In this document: piece after piece, positions 63,769 to 64,000 of the stretch | Numbering within the stretch: position 1 is the first letter of the stretch | How the letters are laid out: each line of letters starts with the position of its first letter | Assembly: GCA_947500295.1 (NCBI GenBank) | Contig: CANMRM010000001.1 | Span: 930,001 to 994,000 of the forward strand | Direction of reading: 5' to 3' | DNA: 64,000 nucleotides | DNA from: an uncultured Kordiimonas sp. | GTDB lineage: Bacteria; Pseudomonadota; Alphaproteobacteria; Sphingomonadales; Kordiimonadaceae | Translations under genes and position numbers: made by a program | The notes under the pieces: model-generated | What the model was told of the DNA's origin: nothing | Seen by the model: only the letters and a program-made list of their open reading frames with translations | Databases searched by the model: none

Positions 63769-64000
63769 ATGTCACAGACGTTCGTCGATATGACGGCTGT
63801 CGCCTATATGGTTGCTGCTGTCCTTTTCATCCTCAGTCTTCGAGGTCTTTCAAGCCCAGAATCCAGCCGCAAGGGTAATGTTTATGGCATTATCGGTATG
63901 GCGATTGCCATCGTTGCGACGGTACTCAATCCGGAAGTTGTGAGCTATGACTGGATCATCGGTGCCATTGTTGTTGGTGGCGCGATCGGTTTCGTGATCG
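63769..64000 (+). CDS. pntB: NAD(P) transhydrogenase subunit beta (partial)
   Basis: The first 77 codons are visible before the window ends. VAYMVAAVLFILSLRGLSSPESSRKGN and YGIIGMAIAIVATVL are the usual start of PntB, which carries most of the proton channel and the NADP(H) domain. AAAGGAG lies before the ATG. Confidence 0.95.
   Translation, partial: MSQTFVDMTAVAYMVAAVLFILSLRGLSSPESSRKGNVYGIIGMAIAIVATVLNPEVVSYDWIIGAIVVGGAIGFVI

Overview
The window looks like chromosomal DNA of an alphaproteobacterium. Supporting markers are a GapR (DUF2312) protein, a COQ9 homologue next to bS21, the mdh-sucC-sucD-sucA-sucB-lpd block, sdhCDAB, the three-gene pntAA-pntAB-pntB transhydrogenase, and a pyk / N-formylglutamate amidohydrolase / DUF1244 neighbourhood. 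The tandem secreted S9 peptidases and a membrane LytTR protein suggest a marine lineage such as Kordiimonadales, but that placement is only a guess. Coding density is high and base use is even. I see no prophage, no intact insertion sequence, no CRISPR array, and no rRNA or tRNA gene.

Layout. 1-4183: the start of a secreted protein and two tandem S9 peptidases (minus). 4184-7819: sdhCDAB. 7899-19258: a mixed accessory stretch containing a solute-binding-like protein, two GFA-family paralogues, an AAC(3)-I-like acetyltransferase, a membrane LytTR regulator, a LysR regulator, a PhyH dioxygenase, a phosphatase, ZapE and a threonine aldolase-like enzyme. 19664-28390: a TCA-cycle block from malate dehydrogenase to lipoamide dehydrogenase, closed by a terminator. 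28439-31551: COQ9, xerC, a small membrane protein, and a split Ada system (adaA plus methyltransferase), all minus. 31817-32090: rpsU with promoter and terminator. 33396-36835: a BlaI / BlaR1-like / serine-hydrolase cassette whose sensor carries ankyrin repeats and whose promoter region has two BlaI-type operators. 37501-42466: a probable lysine-degradation cluster under an Lrp-type regulator. 42575-46758: a metallo-hydrolase, a YheT-like hydrolase and two tandem DUF2336 proteins. 46858-51588: a dedA / ATP-grasp / doxX operon, arsC-aqpS, and an M14 carboxypeptidase. 51759-53176: a candidate small RNA, rpmJ, a 269-bp element with terminal inverted repeats, and a HAD hydrolase. 53183-62046: pyk, hutG-like, DUF1244, SDR, gapR, a beta-CASP nuclease, murI and an NtrC-type regulator. 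62330-64000: pntAA, pntAB and the start of pntB.

How it fits together. The backbone is aerobic central metabolism: the TCA cycle feeds complex II and 2-oxoglutarate dehydrogenase, COQ9 supports ubiquinone, and transhydrogenase balances NADH and NADPH. The accessory genes deal with stress: alkylated DNA, arsenic, aldehydes, and possibly cell-wall or beta-lactam and aminoglycoside challenge. The least explained items are noncoding: a 269-bp inverted-repeat element at 52274-52542, a terminator-ended structured stretch at 37296-37476, and a promoter-plus-terminator unit at 51736-51857. Among proteins, the ankyrin-bearing BlaR1-like sensor stands out.
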